This document shows, piece after piece, positions 50,846 to 60,418 of a stretch of 64,000 bases of DNA (position 1 is its first letter; each line of letters starts with the position of its first letter). The stretch covers positions 207,558-271,557 of the forward strand of contig NZ_QGGB01000001.1 of assembly GCF_003150675.1 (NCBI RefSeq), read 5' to 3'. Under the pieces are notes generated by a model, which worked only from the letters and a program-made list of their open reading frames with translations, made no database searches and was not told the DNA's origin. This DNA comes from Rhodohalobacter mucosus. Its GTDB lineage: Bacteria > Bacteroidota > Rhodothermia > Balneolales > Balneolaceae. The position numbers were made by a program, and so were the translations under genes.

Positions 50846-53287
50846 ATGCCCAAATACTTATCACTGATCTTATCATCTCTCCTGCTCATCGCAGTTGTAT
50901 GGCTGCTCAGCATGCCGCTGGGTCCTCTGCCGCCTGCAGGATCTTTTTTCCATCCGGTTCAGGGTTTCTGGGCCAATGCGGAAACGCAGCCTGTCACCGG
51001 ACTCATTGAATTCCCGGAGTCCGCGGTTTCTGCTCCCGTTGAGGTGTACTATGATGAGCGCGGGGTCCCACACATCTTCGCTGAAAACGATGAGGATCTC
51101 TATTTTGCACAGGGCTATGTAACCGCGCGCGACAGGCTCTTCCAGATGGAGCTGCAGATCCGCGGTGCCGGCGGCATGCTGGCCGAATGGCTCGGACCGG
51201 ACCTGGTTGAGTACGACCGAAACCAGCGACGTCTGGGCATGCTTTACGGTGCGGAAAGCGCCATGGAGGAGATCGGCAACCATCCCGAAATCGCCTCCGC
51301 CATTCAAGCCTATGCGGACGGTGTAAACGCCTTCATCAGCTCGCTTCGGTATGAGACTTACCCCATCGAGTACAAGCTCCTGAATGTGGAGCCGGCGGAA
51401 TGGCGGCCTTTGAATACCGCCCTTCTGCTAAAATACATGACCCAGATGCTGGCCGCACGCAACAGCGATGTAGCCACCAGCAACACCCTGGCACGTTTCG
51501 GAGAGGAGTTTGTTGACAATTATCTGAGCGAGCGGCCTGATTTGATGGACCCTATCATTCCTCCGGATACTCCGTGGAATTTCAACCCTGTACCTGACAT
51601 CCCCGTTGCCCCCGACACCCTGTACCAACCCTCGTTCAGCGATCCCATAGAGCTGTGGCAGCCCGATCGTCTCAACGGCAGCAACAACTGGGTGGTAGAC
51701 GGATCCAAAACAGCGGGCGGCTACCCGATTCTGTCAAACGACATGCACCTGAATATGAGCATGCCGTCTATCTGGTACGAAGTCCAGCTGCAGACGCCCG
51801 ATCACAACGCTTACGGTGTGAGCCTGCAGGGCACACCCACCATCATCGTGGGCTTTAATGAACGCATCGCATGGGGATCCACCAACACCGGCGCCGATGT
51901 GATGGACTGGTATGAAATTACGTTTCGTGATGAAAACCGTTCTGAATACCTTCATGATGGGGAGTGGAAGCCCGTGGAATCCCGTCTTGAGATTATTCAG
52001 GTAAACGGAGCGGAAGCCGTTATCGATACCCTGCTTTTCACCCACCACGGGCCGGTGTACCAGACCCGCGAGCCGCTGCCGCCCGGACGCACCATTCAGC
52101 GCGACCATGCCCTGCGTTGGATCGGGCATGACCCCTCGAACGAACTGCTGACCTTTTACAAACTGAACCGGGCCGAAAACTATGAGGACTTTCACGAAGC
52201 GTTCCGAACGTACAAGGCACCGGCACAAAACATGAACTTTGCATCGGTCGAGGGCGATATCGCCATGCAGACCGGCGGTGTTTTTCCCCTTAAATGGCGA
52301 CACCAGGGGCGCACGGTGGGCGACGGGTCCGACCCACGCTACGACTGGCACGGGTTTGTACCGTACGACCACAATCCGCGCGCGCTGAATCCGGATCGCG
52401 GCTATCTGAGCGCTGCCAACCAATTTCCAGCAGCCGAATCCTATCCTTACTACCTGGGAGATGATTTCGCCCCGTTTGAGCGCGGCCGCCGCATAAACGA
52501 CCTGCTGGCGGAGATGGACGAGATTACGGTTGATGACTTCCGAGAAATGCTGATGGACTCCTACAGCTACCATGCGGAGCTTGCTCTTCCGGTGATGCTG
52601 GAAGCCCTCATGGAGTCCGTAGAAACTGTCGAAAACCTGCCCATGGCCGGGCTGCTTGATCAGCTGGCTTCCTGGGACTTCATGAACCACGGGGATGAAA
52701 TTGAGCCCTCTGTCTTCTATATCTGGTGGGGACATCTGTACGATGCGATCTGGGGCAGCAAATATGATCTGGAACACGCCATGCGCCGGCCCGACCGCGA
52801 CATAACCGCGGATCTGCTGGTGCAGAATCCCGAATCGGTCTTGTTTGATGATCCGTCAACGGATAGCAGGGAATCATTGGCAGACCTGGCTCATTCCTCC
52901 TACCGCGAGGCCATTCGGGAACTGCGCAACCGCTACGGGGATGATCCCCAAAGCTGGCAGTGGAGCCGCGTGAACAACACGACACTGAATCACATTGCAC
53001 AGATCAACGGCTTTGAAATCCCGGATCTGTCGACCGACGGGGGCCGCGAGTCGATCAACGCGATACGCGGCAGCCACGGGCCCTCCTGGCGAATGGTGGT
53101 GGAGCTGGATCCGGAAGGCGTTCGGGGGTACGGCGTCTACCCCGGCGGACAGAGCGGCAATCCGGGTTCCAGGGCATACGACCAGTTCGTGGAAACCTGG
53201 CGAACCGGAGAGCTGTACGAACTCGATTTCATGAGGGAAAAACCGGTTAATAATGAAGGATATGAACTTGTGATCCGGTTTGAGTGA
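50846..53287 (+). CDS. Penicillin acylase family N-terminal nucleophile hydrolase
   Basis: 813 residues from the ATG at 50846 (MPKYLSLILS); an upstream in-frame ATG at 50780 is not favoured because the signal helix follows the second one. Membrane/signal helix at about 5-25. Alpha-subunit motifs: DERGVPHIFAENDEDLYFAQGYV, ARDRLFQMELQIRGAGG. The autocatalytic nucleophile is probably Ser279 in NGSNNWVVDG, giving a 278-residue alpha part and spacer and a 535-residue beta subunit with LSNDMHLNMSMPSIWYEVQL. Likely substrates are acylated amines such as acyl-homoserine lactones or beta-lactam-like compounds. Transcribed alone. Confidence 0.9.
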   Translation: MPKYLSLILSSLLLIAVVWLLSMPLGPLPPAGSFFHPVQGFWANAETQPVTGLIEFPESAVSAPVEVYYDERGVPHIFAENDEDLYFAQGYVTARDRLFQMELQIRGAGGMLAEWLGPDLVEYDRNQRRLGMLYGAESAMEEIGNHPEIASAIQAYADGVNAFISSLRYETYPIEYKLLNVEPAEWRPLNTALLLKYMTQMLAARNSDVATSNTLARFGEEFVDNYLSERPDLMDPIIPPDTPWNFNPVPDIPVAPDTLYQPSFSDPIELWQPDRLNGSNNWVVDGSKTAGGYPILSNDMHLNMSMPSIWYEVQLQTPDHNAYGVSLQGTPTIIVGFNERIAWGSTNTGADVMDWYEITFRDENRSEYLHDGEWKPVESRLEIIQVNGAEAVIDTLLFTHHGPVYQTREPLPPGRTIQRDHALRWIGHDPSNELLTFYKLNRAENYEDFHEAFRTYKAPAQNMNFASVEGDIAMQTGGVFPLKWRHQGRTVGDGSDPRYDWHGFVPYDHNPRALNPDRGYLSAANQFPAAESYPYYLGDDFAPFERGRRINDLLAEMDEITVDDFREMLMDSYSYHAELALPVMLEALMESVETVENLPMAGLLDQLASWDFMNHGDEIEPSVFYIWWGHLYDAIWGSKYDLEHAMRRPDRDITADLLVQNPESVLFDDPSTDSRESLADLAHSSYREAIRELRNRYGDDPQSWQWSRVNNTTLNHIAQINGFEIPDLSTDGGRESINAIRGSHGPSWRMVVELDPEGVRGYGVYPGGQSGNPGSRAYDQFVETWRTGELYELDFMREKPVNNEGYELVIRFE

Positions 53288-53318
53288 GATGATTCATTTT
53301 AAAAGTTTCACCCTGAGT

Positions 53319-53405
53319 ATTTCTCGCAGATTTACGCAGAGTTGTGCGCGGATTTCCGCAGATTTCTGCGAGACTCTGCGGTTCATCTGCGCAAATTTGC
53401 GAGAA
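53319..53405. repeat. Direct and inverted CGCAGATTT repeat
   Basis: TCGCAGATTTACGCAGAG, CGCGGATTTCCGCAGATTTCTGCGAGACTCTGCGG and CATCTGCGCAAATTTGCGAGAAA form nested inverted repeats. It could fold into a hairpin between the acylase stop and the amidoligase start. An in-frame ATG for the next gene at 53344 lies inside it and is rejected. Confidence 0.6.
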
Positions 53406-53427
53406 ACACCCTGCGACAACCCACAAA

Positions 53428-54435
53428 ATGCCCAAATCAAGTTTCAACATACCGCCCAGCACAACAAACCCCTCCGGTGAGGAGCGGACGGTGGGCTATG
53501 AATTTGAATTTACCGGCGTGGAGATGCCGGAGGCGGGCGGCATCATACAGTCGCTCTACGGCGGCAAGCTGAGAGAGATCAGCACCTATGAATACGCCGT
53601 GGAAGAATCGCGGTTCGGCACCTTCAAGCTGGAGCTGGATGCACAGCTGTTCAGGGAGAAGAAGTATGAGAAAGTGCTGAAATCGGTGGGCGTGGATCTG
53701 GCATCTTTCAAAAACATCGACTCTATCGAGGACGCGCTGAAGGATCTCGCCTCTTCGGTGGTTCCCTTTGAGATCATCACCCCGCCCATGCCCCTTTCCG
53801 ATATGGATGAACTGAACCTTCTTGTTGACCGCTTGCGGGAGATGAAAGCCAAGGGCACCGGAAGCTCCTTCATCTATGCGTTTGGCATGCACATCAATCC
53901 GGAAGCACCGGAGCTGAGCGCAGGCAGCATCCTTAACCATCTAAGAGCCTACGTACTGCTAGATCCATGGATCCGGAAAGATGCGGCTATCAATATGAGC
54001 CGCAAAATCACGCCCTATATCAACTCTTTTGAAGAGGATTATATTGACCACATTCTTCAGCCTGACTATCAGCCCGGTATGGATCAGCTGATCCGCGACT
54101 ACATCGGATTCGGCAACAGCCGGAATCGCGCGCTCGACCTGTTGCCGCTTTTCATGCATATCGATGACATACTGACCTCATCACTGATTGAGGAAACGCT
54201 AACCAGGTCAAGGCCAACCTACCACTACCGTCTGCCAAACTGCTCACTTGAAGATCCCGAATGGAGCATTGCATCGGAGTGGAACCGATGGGTTTTCGTG
54301 GAAACCATGGCTGCGGATAAGAAGATGCTGGACCGTTACAGCCGCGCACGGCTCCGCCTCAAGCGGGAATCGATGGTCCGTTTTGAACACAAGTGGCTTC
54401 AACTGATGACCCGATGGGCACATGAAATCCATTGA
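53428..54435 (+). CDS. Amidoligase family protein
   Basis: 335 residues from the ATG at 53428 (MPKSSFNIPP); the frame to 53344 runs through a repeat. Family features: RTVGYEFEFTGVEM (metal/ATP-binding Glu pair EFEFTG), FEIITPPMPL, FIYAFGMHINPEA, AYVLLDPWIR, and C-terminal RFEHKWLQLM. The amidoligase fold is related to glutamine synthetase/glutamate-cysteine ligase and forms amide bonds using ATP. The end overlaps the start of a class-I glutamine amidotransferase, the usual neighbour in the predicted peptide-ligase systems of this family. Confidence 0.88.
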   Translation: MPKSSFNIPPSTTNPSGEERTVGYEFEFTGVEMPEAGGIIQSLYGGKLREISTYEYAVEESRFGTFKLELDAQLFREKKYEKVLKSVGVDLASFKNIDSIEDALKDLASSVVPFEIITPPMPLSDMDELNLLVDRLREMKAKGTGSSFIYAFGMHINPEAPELSAGSILNHLRAYVLLDPWIRKDAAINMSRKITPYINSFEEDYIDHILQPDYQPGMDQLIRDYIGFGNSRNRALDLLPLFMHIDDILTSSLIEETLTRSRPTYHYRLPNCSLEDPEWSIASEWNRWVFVETMAADKKMLDRYSRARLRLKRESMVRFEHKWLQLMTRWAHEIH

Positions 54436-55207
54436 GAGCAAACCCCTTATCGGAATCACAGGACCCGATCACGGCGGCGGTGCGGCCTGGTTTTTCACAG
54501 CCGTCTCGGTAATTCTGGCCGGCGGGCTTCCCGAGCGAATCACACCCTCTCGGCCGGCCGATCCGGAACGTCTTGACGGCCTGATCCTGGGAGGCGGAGC
54601 CGACGTGGAGCCCAAAAAATATGGCCAGGAACTCCTGGAAAAAGCGGTATTGGTTAAAAACAGACGAACGGTTTTTGAATGGCTGCTCTCCATTCTCTTC
54701 TTTCCGGTCTACTGGATCATACGCTATTTTCGCCATACCAAATCGGCTGCCATTGATCTTGAACGCGACGCCCTCGAACTGACCCTGCTGGAGGACGCTC
54801 TTGAAAAAGGCAAGCCGGTTCTGGGCATATGCAGGGGCATGCAGCTCATGAACGTCCACTTTGGCGGTTCCCTCCATCAGGATATCCGAGGATTCTATAT
54901 CGAGCAGCCGCAGGTTACCTCGATCTTTCCAAAAAAAAGGGTCGTTATTCAGGAAAACTCCAGGCTCGAAGAGCTGCTTCAAACCAACGTCTGCAACGTC
55001 AACGCCCTTCACAACCAGGCCATTGATAAACCAGGAAAGGGTGTGGAGCCTGTTGCGCACGAACTCTACACCGACATCGTACAGGCCATTGAGCACCCCG
55101 GCTATCCATTCGCAATCGGCGTACAGTGGCACCCGGAGTACCTGATTCAGATCTCGCGGCAGAGAAATATCTTCCGGGAGCTTGTAAGGTGTGCGAGGAA
55201 GGTGTGA
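54422..55207 (+). CDS. Gamma-glutamyl-gamma-aminobutyrate hydrolase-like class-I GATase (peptidase C26)
   Basis: 261 residues. Nucleophile Cys in VLGICRGMQLMNVHFGGSLHQD and the His-x-x-x pair in GVQWHPEYL; this is the PuuD/C26 type. An insertion with a hydrophobic segment (residues 77-100, LLSILFFPVYWIIRYF) is unusual and could attach it to the membrane. It overlaps the amidoligase gene by 14 bp, so they are translated together. It probably removes gamma-glutamyl groups that the amidoligase adds, or supplies ammonia. Confidence 0.88.
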   Translation: MKSIESKPLIGITGPDHGGGAAWFFTAVSVILAGGLPERITPSRPADPERLDGLILGGGADVEPKKYGQELLEKAVLVKNRRTVFEWLLSILFFPVYWIIRYFRHTKSAAIDLERDALELTLLEDALEKGKPVLGICRGMQLMNVHFGGSLHQDIRGFYIEQPQVTSIFPKKRVVIQENSRLEELLQTNVCNVNALHNQAIDKPGKGVEPVAHELYTDIVQAIEHPGYPFAIGVQWHPEYLIQISRQRNIFRELVRCARKV

Positions 55208-55309
55208 GAGGTCAAACGTCAGATGTCAAACGTCAGACGGGAGACGGTGTCAATCCCTAGCATAGCAATTCCTACGGGGCAAATTCCAAACTCCTAACTC
55301 CAAGTACTC

Positions 55310-56548
55310 CTAACTCCATGCACTCCGTATTTCTTCAATCCTCCGAAGCACCGGCGGGTGGGAATAGTTCAGGAACACGTAAAACGGATGGGGCGTAAGG
55401 TTGCTCAGGTTGTCTTTTGAGAGCTTTTTGAGCACGTTCACCATCTCTTCCGGCTTTTCGATGGTGTTGGCTGCATAGCGGTCGGCTTCATATTCGTGTT
55501 TGCGACTCAGCCTCTGCATGAAAATCCCCAGGATGCTCTCCACCGGTGAATAGAGTAATCCAAAAAAGAGCAGGCCGGCATAGACGCTCATCTGTTCCAT
55601 AAAGAACGCATCGAAGAGCGCAGGCACCTGCAGAAAGAGTGAGAGCAGTGCAAACATGATCCCGGTATGGAGTACCGTAATCACCATGTTTTTTACAATG
55701 TGCTTCTTCTTGTAGTGCCCAATTTCATGGGCAAGTACAGCGACGAGCTCCTCTGTTGTGTGCTTTTCGATCAGCGTATCAAACAGGGCTATGCGCTTGT
55801 TCTTTCCAAAACCTGTAAAAAAAGCATTCGATTTGGATGATCGTTTCGATCCGTCCATCACGTAAATGCCCTGCAGCGGAAAGTCTACCTTTTCAGCATA
55901 CTCTTCGATTGCCTGACGCAGTTCGCCGTCTCCCAGCGGCTCAAACTTGTTGAAAAGAGGCATAATCCAGGTGGGAGCCACGTACTGCATGATCATTGAA
56001 AACGCTGTTACGGCCAGCCATGCCCATACCCAAGCCCATTGACCTCCATACACAAAAAACGCGATGATACCTGCGAGTAACGGCGCCCCGATCAGTATCG
56101 ACAACATCAGACCTTTCAGCAGATCGGATACAAACGTCTTGGCATCGGTCTGATTGAATCCGTATCGCTCCTCGATCACAAATGTTGACCAGATGCTGAA
56201 CGGCAGGGAAAGAAGCGACCTGCCGATAACAAGCACACCGATAAAAATCAGTCCGGTGATTACTTCACCATACCCAAAGGATCGTGCCCACTGGTCGAGC
56301 CAGTTAAACCCGCCCGCAAACCAGAATGCAATCAGCACGGCAAGGTTGAACGTACCCGCAATAAATCCAAACCTTGTATTTTCACGGGTGTATTGCTGCG
56401 ACCTTGCATAAGTATCCTCATCATACACATCTTCAAACTCACCGGGAAGCTCTTTGCTCAGCGATTTCAGATTCAACGCATTTGCGACGACGCTGAGAAG
56501 AAACTCAGCCACAATCGCGGCCAGTATGATAATGGTGTAGATGTTCAT
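55310..56548 (-). CDS. STE24-type M48 metalloprotease
   Basis: 412 residues from the ATG at 56548 (MNIYTIIILAAIVAEF); the frame goes to 56593 but the membrane helix starts at 56548. Six or seven membrane helices. Zn ligands in VLAHEIGHYKKKHIVKNM (HExxH) and the third ligand in KHEYEADRYAAN. Homologous to the CAAX prenyl protease 1 (Ste24), which in bacteria is a general membrane endopeptidase. Transcribed alone, convergent with the glutamine amidotransferase gene over 102 bp. Confidence 0.93.
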   Translation of the reverse strand: MNIYTIIILAAIVAEFLLSVVANALNLKSLSKELPGEFEDVYDEDTYARSQQYTRENTRFGFIAGTFNLAVLIAFWFAGGFNWLDQWARSFGYGEVITGLIFIGVLVIGRSLLSLPFSIWSTFVIEERYGFNQTDAKTFVSDLLKGLMLSILIGAPLLAGIIAFFVYGGQWAWVWAWLAVTAFSMIMQYVAPTWIMPLFNKFEPLGDGELRQAIEEYAEKVDFPLQGIYVMDGSKRSSKSNAFFTGFGKNKRIALFDTLIEKHTTEELVAVLAHEIGHYKKKHIVKNMVITVLHTGIMFALLSLFLQVPALFDAFFMEQMSVYAGLLFFGLLYSPVESILGIFMQRLSRKHEYEADRYAANTIEKPEEMVNVLKKLSKDNLSNLTPHPFYVFLNYSHPPVLRRIEEIRSAWS

Positions 56549-56729
56549 GGATTTTACTTTATTCGAGTGCAAAGATAACGGAATACCGGACAACTAATAT
56601 ACTATCAGGAGAAAAGGAACACTTCCCTCAAATTTTCCATTTGCTAATCTGAAACATCAGCAACTTTTCACAGTCTGCTTTACCTTATGCACACTTGATC
56701 GATGCAAGTTATCAGTATACTTCTCAAAA

Positions 56730-57725
56730 ATGAATCCATCTTCCTTTATGCGTAATTTTCTTCTGCTCCTGGTACTCTTTATTGCTTCCTGCACCGGTAT
56801 GCAAACGGCCACTCAATCGGGTGATCTCAGCTCAAACCGGTGGAACTCGGCACAGGCTCCGGCGTGGTACAATCCCTCCGAATTCGATACGCTGACGGTT
56901 GTGACCTGGAACCTGGAACACTTTGTTGACGGGCATGATAACCCCTATATCAATCACCCGCGAGAGAACAATCCCGGTGAAGGTCTGGCAGAGCGCCGGC
57001 GCCTGCTTGCACAGGCACTCAGCAGACTGGATGCAGACATCGTGGTATTCCAGGAAGTGGAAAGCGCGCCGTATGTGCAGGAGATGGCTCAGACCGATTT
57101 TGAAGAACTCGGTTACAGGTTAGTAACGGCGTTTGAGAGCAACGACTGGTACATGAACGTTGTAATCATGAGCCGCGTGCCGCTGCGTTTAACCTACAGC
57201 TACGGGAATGTCTACACGTTTCGCAGAGAGGAGGAGGGTGAGACCGAATATCAGAATTTCACCAACAACCGGATGTTGTCTGCAGAAGTTGCAGTGAACG
57301 AAGATTTCCATTTTCTTCTTACGGGGGTTCACCTGAAGGCCGGACGCGGAGAGGGCAACGCCCGATGGCGAATGGGTCAGATTGAGGTGCTCCGCGACCA
57401 CTACAGCATGATTCTGGATCAATATCCGGATGCCCGTATTCTCCTGGCGGGTGATCTGAACATCATTCCGGGCGACCCGGAATTCGATCTCATTCTGGGC
57501 GAAAACACGGACGTTCGATTTGTGGATCCCTTTCAGGGTGTGAACGCCTTTACCATCCCGGCCGATAATCCGACCCGGCAGCTGGATCATATTCTACCGA
57601 ACGATAAGATGATGCGTGATTACATTCCGGGTTCCGGCAGGGTGGCCTACCCTTTCAGTCCAGACAGCATGCGCGCCATCAGCGATCACCTTCCTGTTCT
57701 GATGAAGTTCAATACCATCCGATAG
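56730..57725 (+). CDS. Endonuclease/exonuclease/phosphatase family lipoprotein
   Basis: 331 residues. Lipobox Cys21 (LFIASC). EEP-fold motifs: VVTWNLEHF, DADIVVFQEVES, LTGVHLKAGRG, LLAGDLNIIPGDPEF, and AISDHLPVLMKF (SDH catalytic). Being outside the cytoplasm it may act on extracellular DNA, nucleotides or sphingo/phospholipids. The gene starts at the MNPSSFMRN.. ATG, with an alternative at the seventh codon. Transcribed alone. Confidence 0.9.
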   Translation: MNPSSFMRNFLLLLVLFIASCTGMQTATQSGDLSSNRWNSAQAPAWYNPSEFDTLTVVTWNLEHFVDGHDNPYINHPRENNPGEGLAERRRLLAQALSRLDADIVVFQEVESAPYVQEMAQTDFEELGYRLVTAFESNDWYMNVVIMSRVPLRLTYSYGNVYTFRREEEGETEYQNFTNNRMLSAEVAVNEDFHFLLTGVHLKAGRGEGNARWRMGQIEVLRDHYSMILDQYPDARILLAGDLNIIPGDPEFDLILGENTDVRFVDPFQGVNAFTIPADNPTRQLDHILPNDKMMRDYIPGSGRVAYPFSPDSMRAISDHLPVLMKFNTIR

Positions 57726-57783
57726 CCGGTTTTAAAGAAAAGTGGTCTCTGCCCGGATGATGGCTGCATCAGTTATGTATGAC

Positions 57784-58548
57784 TCAGGATGCAGAGAGTG
57801 CGTCCATAGCTGCCCGGTAACCCTCTTCAATCAGCTTTTTCGTCTGACCCGTATCGGCCCGGCTGTACGCGCTCAGGCTGGGCCTGATCCAGAATACACG
57901 CTCCTCTTTCACCTGCTCGCGTATCATATTGTTCAGCCCGATATCGAACGTATTGGAAAGCACGTCAACTATGTCATCAGGGCGCCGGAATTCCCTGTTT
58001 GTGGTAAGATCCACGCCAATAATGTCTTCTGCACCCAACTTCCTGAGGGGAGTTACAGGCACATTCTCACATAAAAATCCATCCACAAGCAGATTCTCTT
58101 CCCATTCAACGGGTGCAAAGATTCCCGGCAGACAGGCGCTTGCCATTACAGCTTTGTAGAGCGGTCCTTTTTCCAGAACAATCTTTTTACCCGTAGAAAT
58201 GTCCGTGGCTATCATTCGAAGGGGTATGTTCGACTCTTCTATATTTACTCTCCCGAACTGATCAAGGATCATTTTCCCCAGCTTTTCATTGTTCAGGAGA
58301 CCCAGCCTGGACAATTTGAAACTTGTTACGTCCAGCCAGTCCAGTTCCAAAGCGATCTCTTCCAGGTCTTCGAGTGATGTACCAAACGCGATATGCGCAG
58401 CTACAAACGCACCGATGCTTGTACCTGAAATGTATTTTGGCTCAATTTCGTGCTCCTGAAACGCTTTCATCACGCCTACGTGTGCGGCTCCCAGTGCCGC
58501 GCCACCACCCAGTGCAATGCCGGTTTCTTTAAATCTTTCCTTATTCAT
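57784..58548 (-). CDS. Patatin-like phospholipase family protein
   Basis: 254 residues. Oxyanion hole motif GGGAALGAAHVGV, nucleophile elbow GTSIGAF (GxSxG), and the Asp of the dyad in VDGFLCENVPV. A cytosolic or membrane-associated lipid acyl hydrolase of the RssA/YchK type. The divergent gene at 58633 starts 85 bp away, sharing an intergenic control region. Confidence 0.92.
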   Translation of the reverse strand: MNKERFKETGIALGGGAALGAAHVGVMKAFQEHEIEPKYISGTSIGAFVAAHIAFGTSLEDLEEIALELDWLDVTSFKLSRLGLLNNEKLGKMILDQFGRVNIEESNIPLRMIATDISTGKKIVLEKGPLYKAVMASACLPGIFAPVEWEENLLVDGFLCENVPVTPLRKLGAEDIIGVDLTTNREFRRPDDIVDVLSNTFDIGLNNMIREQVKEERVFWIRPSLSAYSRADTGQTKKLIEEGYRAAMDALSAS

Positions 58549-58632
58549 GGAAATCCGCTATATTTAGTTTAATGTTAAACTATTTTGAACCCATAAATGT
58601 TGCAATCAATAAACAGCAACAAAAAAAGAACC

Positions 58633-59589
58633 ATGATGAACAGTGCAATTAACGGTATCCATCACATCACGGCGGTGTCCGGTCCGCCGCAGGCAAATTA
58701 TGAATTCTACAGGAATATCCTCGGTCTGCGGTTTATCAAAAAAACCATCAACTTCGATGACCCGTTTACCTACCACCTCTACTACGGCAATCACCGGGCA
58801 ACTCCCGGCAGCGCCATAACCTTTTTCCCCTGGCAGCATGTGGTAGAAGGCAGCCCCGGACACGGCGAAACAACCGTGGTACAGTATACGATTCCCGCGG
58901 GAACTACCGAATGGTGGAAGGAGCATCTCCGCAAAGAAGGTATTGAGACCGCCGGACAAAATGAACGTTTCGGTTTTCCGCATTTACGGTTTAGAGACAA
59001 TGACGGCATGATGCTGGAACTCACCGAAGATCCGGATGACCGTCTGCCGCAGACCAAAGGGTATGGCCGGGTGGACGATGGACATGCCATTCGCGGTTTT
59101 TTCGGAGCCACACTCAGCCTCTCCGACACAGGTCGTACTGCAGAACTTCTGAATGAGATGGGCTGGAAACGGAACGGAGAGGAAAATGGGCACGAACGCT
59201 ACGAATCCAACCCTGAAAACGGGCTTGGTAAGTTTGTGGACCTGAAAAGTGAACCGGAACGTCACGGTCGATTCGGCAAGGGCTCCGTCCACCACATTGC
59301 ATTCAGGGTGCCCGACGACGAGGCCCAGGCCGCATGGCGGGAAAAGATCCGTAAAATGGGATTTGACGTGACACCGGTACAAAACCGGGACTACTTCCGG
59401 TCGATCTACTTCAGGGAGCACGGAGGGGTATTGTTTGAAATTGCCACCGACATCCCCGGATTCGATGTGGATGAACCGTTTGATGAATTGGGATCCGCCT
59501 TGAAACTCCCGTCATGGTACGAAAAACACCGCGAAGAGATCGAAGCCCGGCTCCCCGAACTCCATACGAAAGAAGAGTTGAACGGATGA
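58633..59589 (+). CDS. Ring-cleaving dioxygenase, VOC superfamily (MhqO-like)
   Basis: 318 residues from the ATG at 58633 (MMNSAINGIHHITAVSG); an ATG at 58597 is also in frame. Two glyoxalase/VOC modules (about 1-150 and 160-310) with metal ligands in GIHHITAV, ..MMLELTEDP, VHHIAFRVP and GGVLFEIATD. Homologues such as Bacillus MhqO cleave quinone/hydroquinone rings in response to electrophiles. Followed 102 bp later by an esterase gene like MhqD. First gene of a rightward run extending to 63851. Confidence 0.9.
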   Translation: MMNSAINGIHHITAVSGPPQANYEFYRNILGLRFIKKTINFDDPFTYHLYYGNHRATPGSAITFFPWQHVVEGSPGHGETTVVQYTIPAGTTEWWKEHLRKEGIETAGQNERFGFPHLRFRDNDGMMLELTEDPDDRLPQTKGYGRVDDGHAIRGFFGATLSLSDTGRTAELLNEMGWKRNGEENGHERYESNPENGLGKFVDLKSEPERHGRFGKGSVHHIAFRVPDDEAQAAWREKIRKMGFDVTPVQNRDYFRSIYFREHGGVLFEIATDIPGFDVDEPFDELGSALKLPSWYEKHREEIEARLPELHTKEELNG

Positions 59590-59691
59590 ACAGAAAAACA
59601 GAAGAACAGAAGAACCGAGCAATAGAACAACTGACAACGTACAACTAACCACTAAAAACCAAACACTAAAAACTAACCACTAACCACCACC

Positions 59692-60360
59692 ATGTTCCAA
59701 GCCAATTCCGAAAACCCATTTAAAGGCCCGCATCAATCCGGACAGACCCTGACGGCCGGAGCCGATCCCGGATCAGCATCCGGTGCCATGATCATGATCC
59801 ACGGGCGCGGCGCCACCGCCGAAAGTATCCTTATGCTGGCCAATGAATTCGGGGAAAACAGCCTGCATCTGACAGCGCCGCAGGCATCCGGATTTCAGTG
59901 GTATCCCTACTCATTTCTGGCACCCACAGAGCGAAACGAGCCCGGTTTGTCCTCGGGCCTGCAGGCCATACACGACATCCGGATGAGTCTGAATGAACAG
60001 GGCGTCCCCGATAAGAAAATCATCCTGCTCGGGTTCTCCCAGGGAGCCTGCCTTGCATCAGAATATGTGGCGCGCCACCCCGCCCGCTACGGCGGACTCA
60101 TTGCTTTCAGCGGCGGACTGATCGGAGATGAGCTGAATCCGGATTCCTATATGGGCTCGCTCGATCACACTCCCGTTTTTATGGGCTGCTCGGATATCGA
60201 TCCTCACATTCCTGAAGAGCGCGTTCATGAGAGCGCAGACATTTTTAAGAGGCTTGGCGCTTCCGTTCAGGTAAAAATCTATCCGCAGATGGGCCACACA
60301 GTAAATGAGGATGAAATCCACAGTGCAAAAGAGATCATACAGTCCGTGATAAGCGTCTGA
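59692..60360 (+). CDS. Alpha/beta hydrolase, phospholipase/carboxylesterase type (MhqD-like)
   Basis: 222 residues. Nucleophile Ser in LGFSQGACLA, Asp in CSDIDPHIP, His in QMGHTVNE. N-terminal GAMIMIHGRGATAESI. This is the small esterase fold of the MhqD/YvaK-PldB group. Preceded by the ring-cleaving dioxygenase and followed by a Kef-type antiporter after 58 bp, which suits a joint role in detoxification of aromatic electrophiles. Confidence 0.88.
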   Translation: MFQANSENPFKGPHQSGQTLTAGADPGSASGAMIMIHGRGATAESILMLANEFGENSLHLTAPQASGFQWYPYSFLAPTERNEPGLSSGLQAIHDIRMSLNEQGVPDKKIILLGFSQGACLASEYVARHPARYGGLIAFSGGLIGDELNPDSYMGSLDHTPVFMGCSDIDPHIPEERVHESADIFKRLGASVQVKIYPQMGHTVNEDEIHSAKEIIQSVISV

Positions 60361-60418
60361 AGATTCTTATATTCTTCGCTTGCAGTCACAGTCATACTCA
60401 TACTCAAAACAGCACTGA

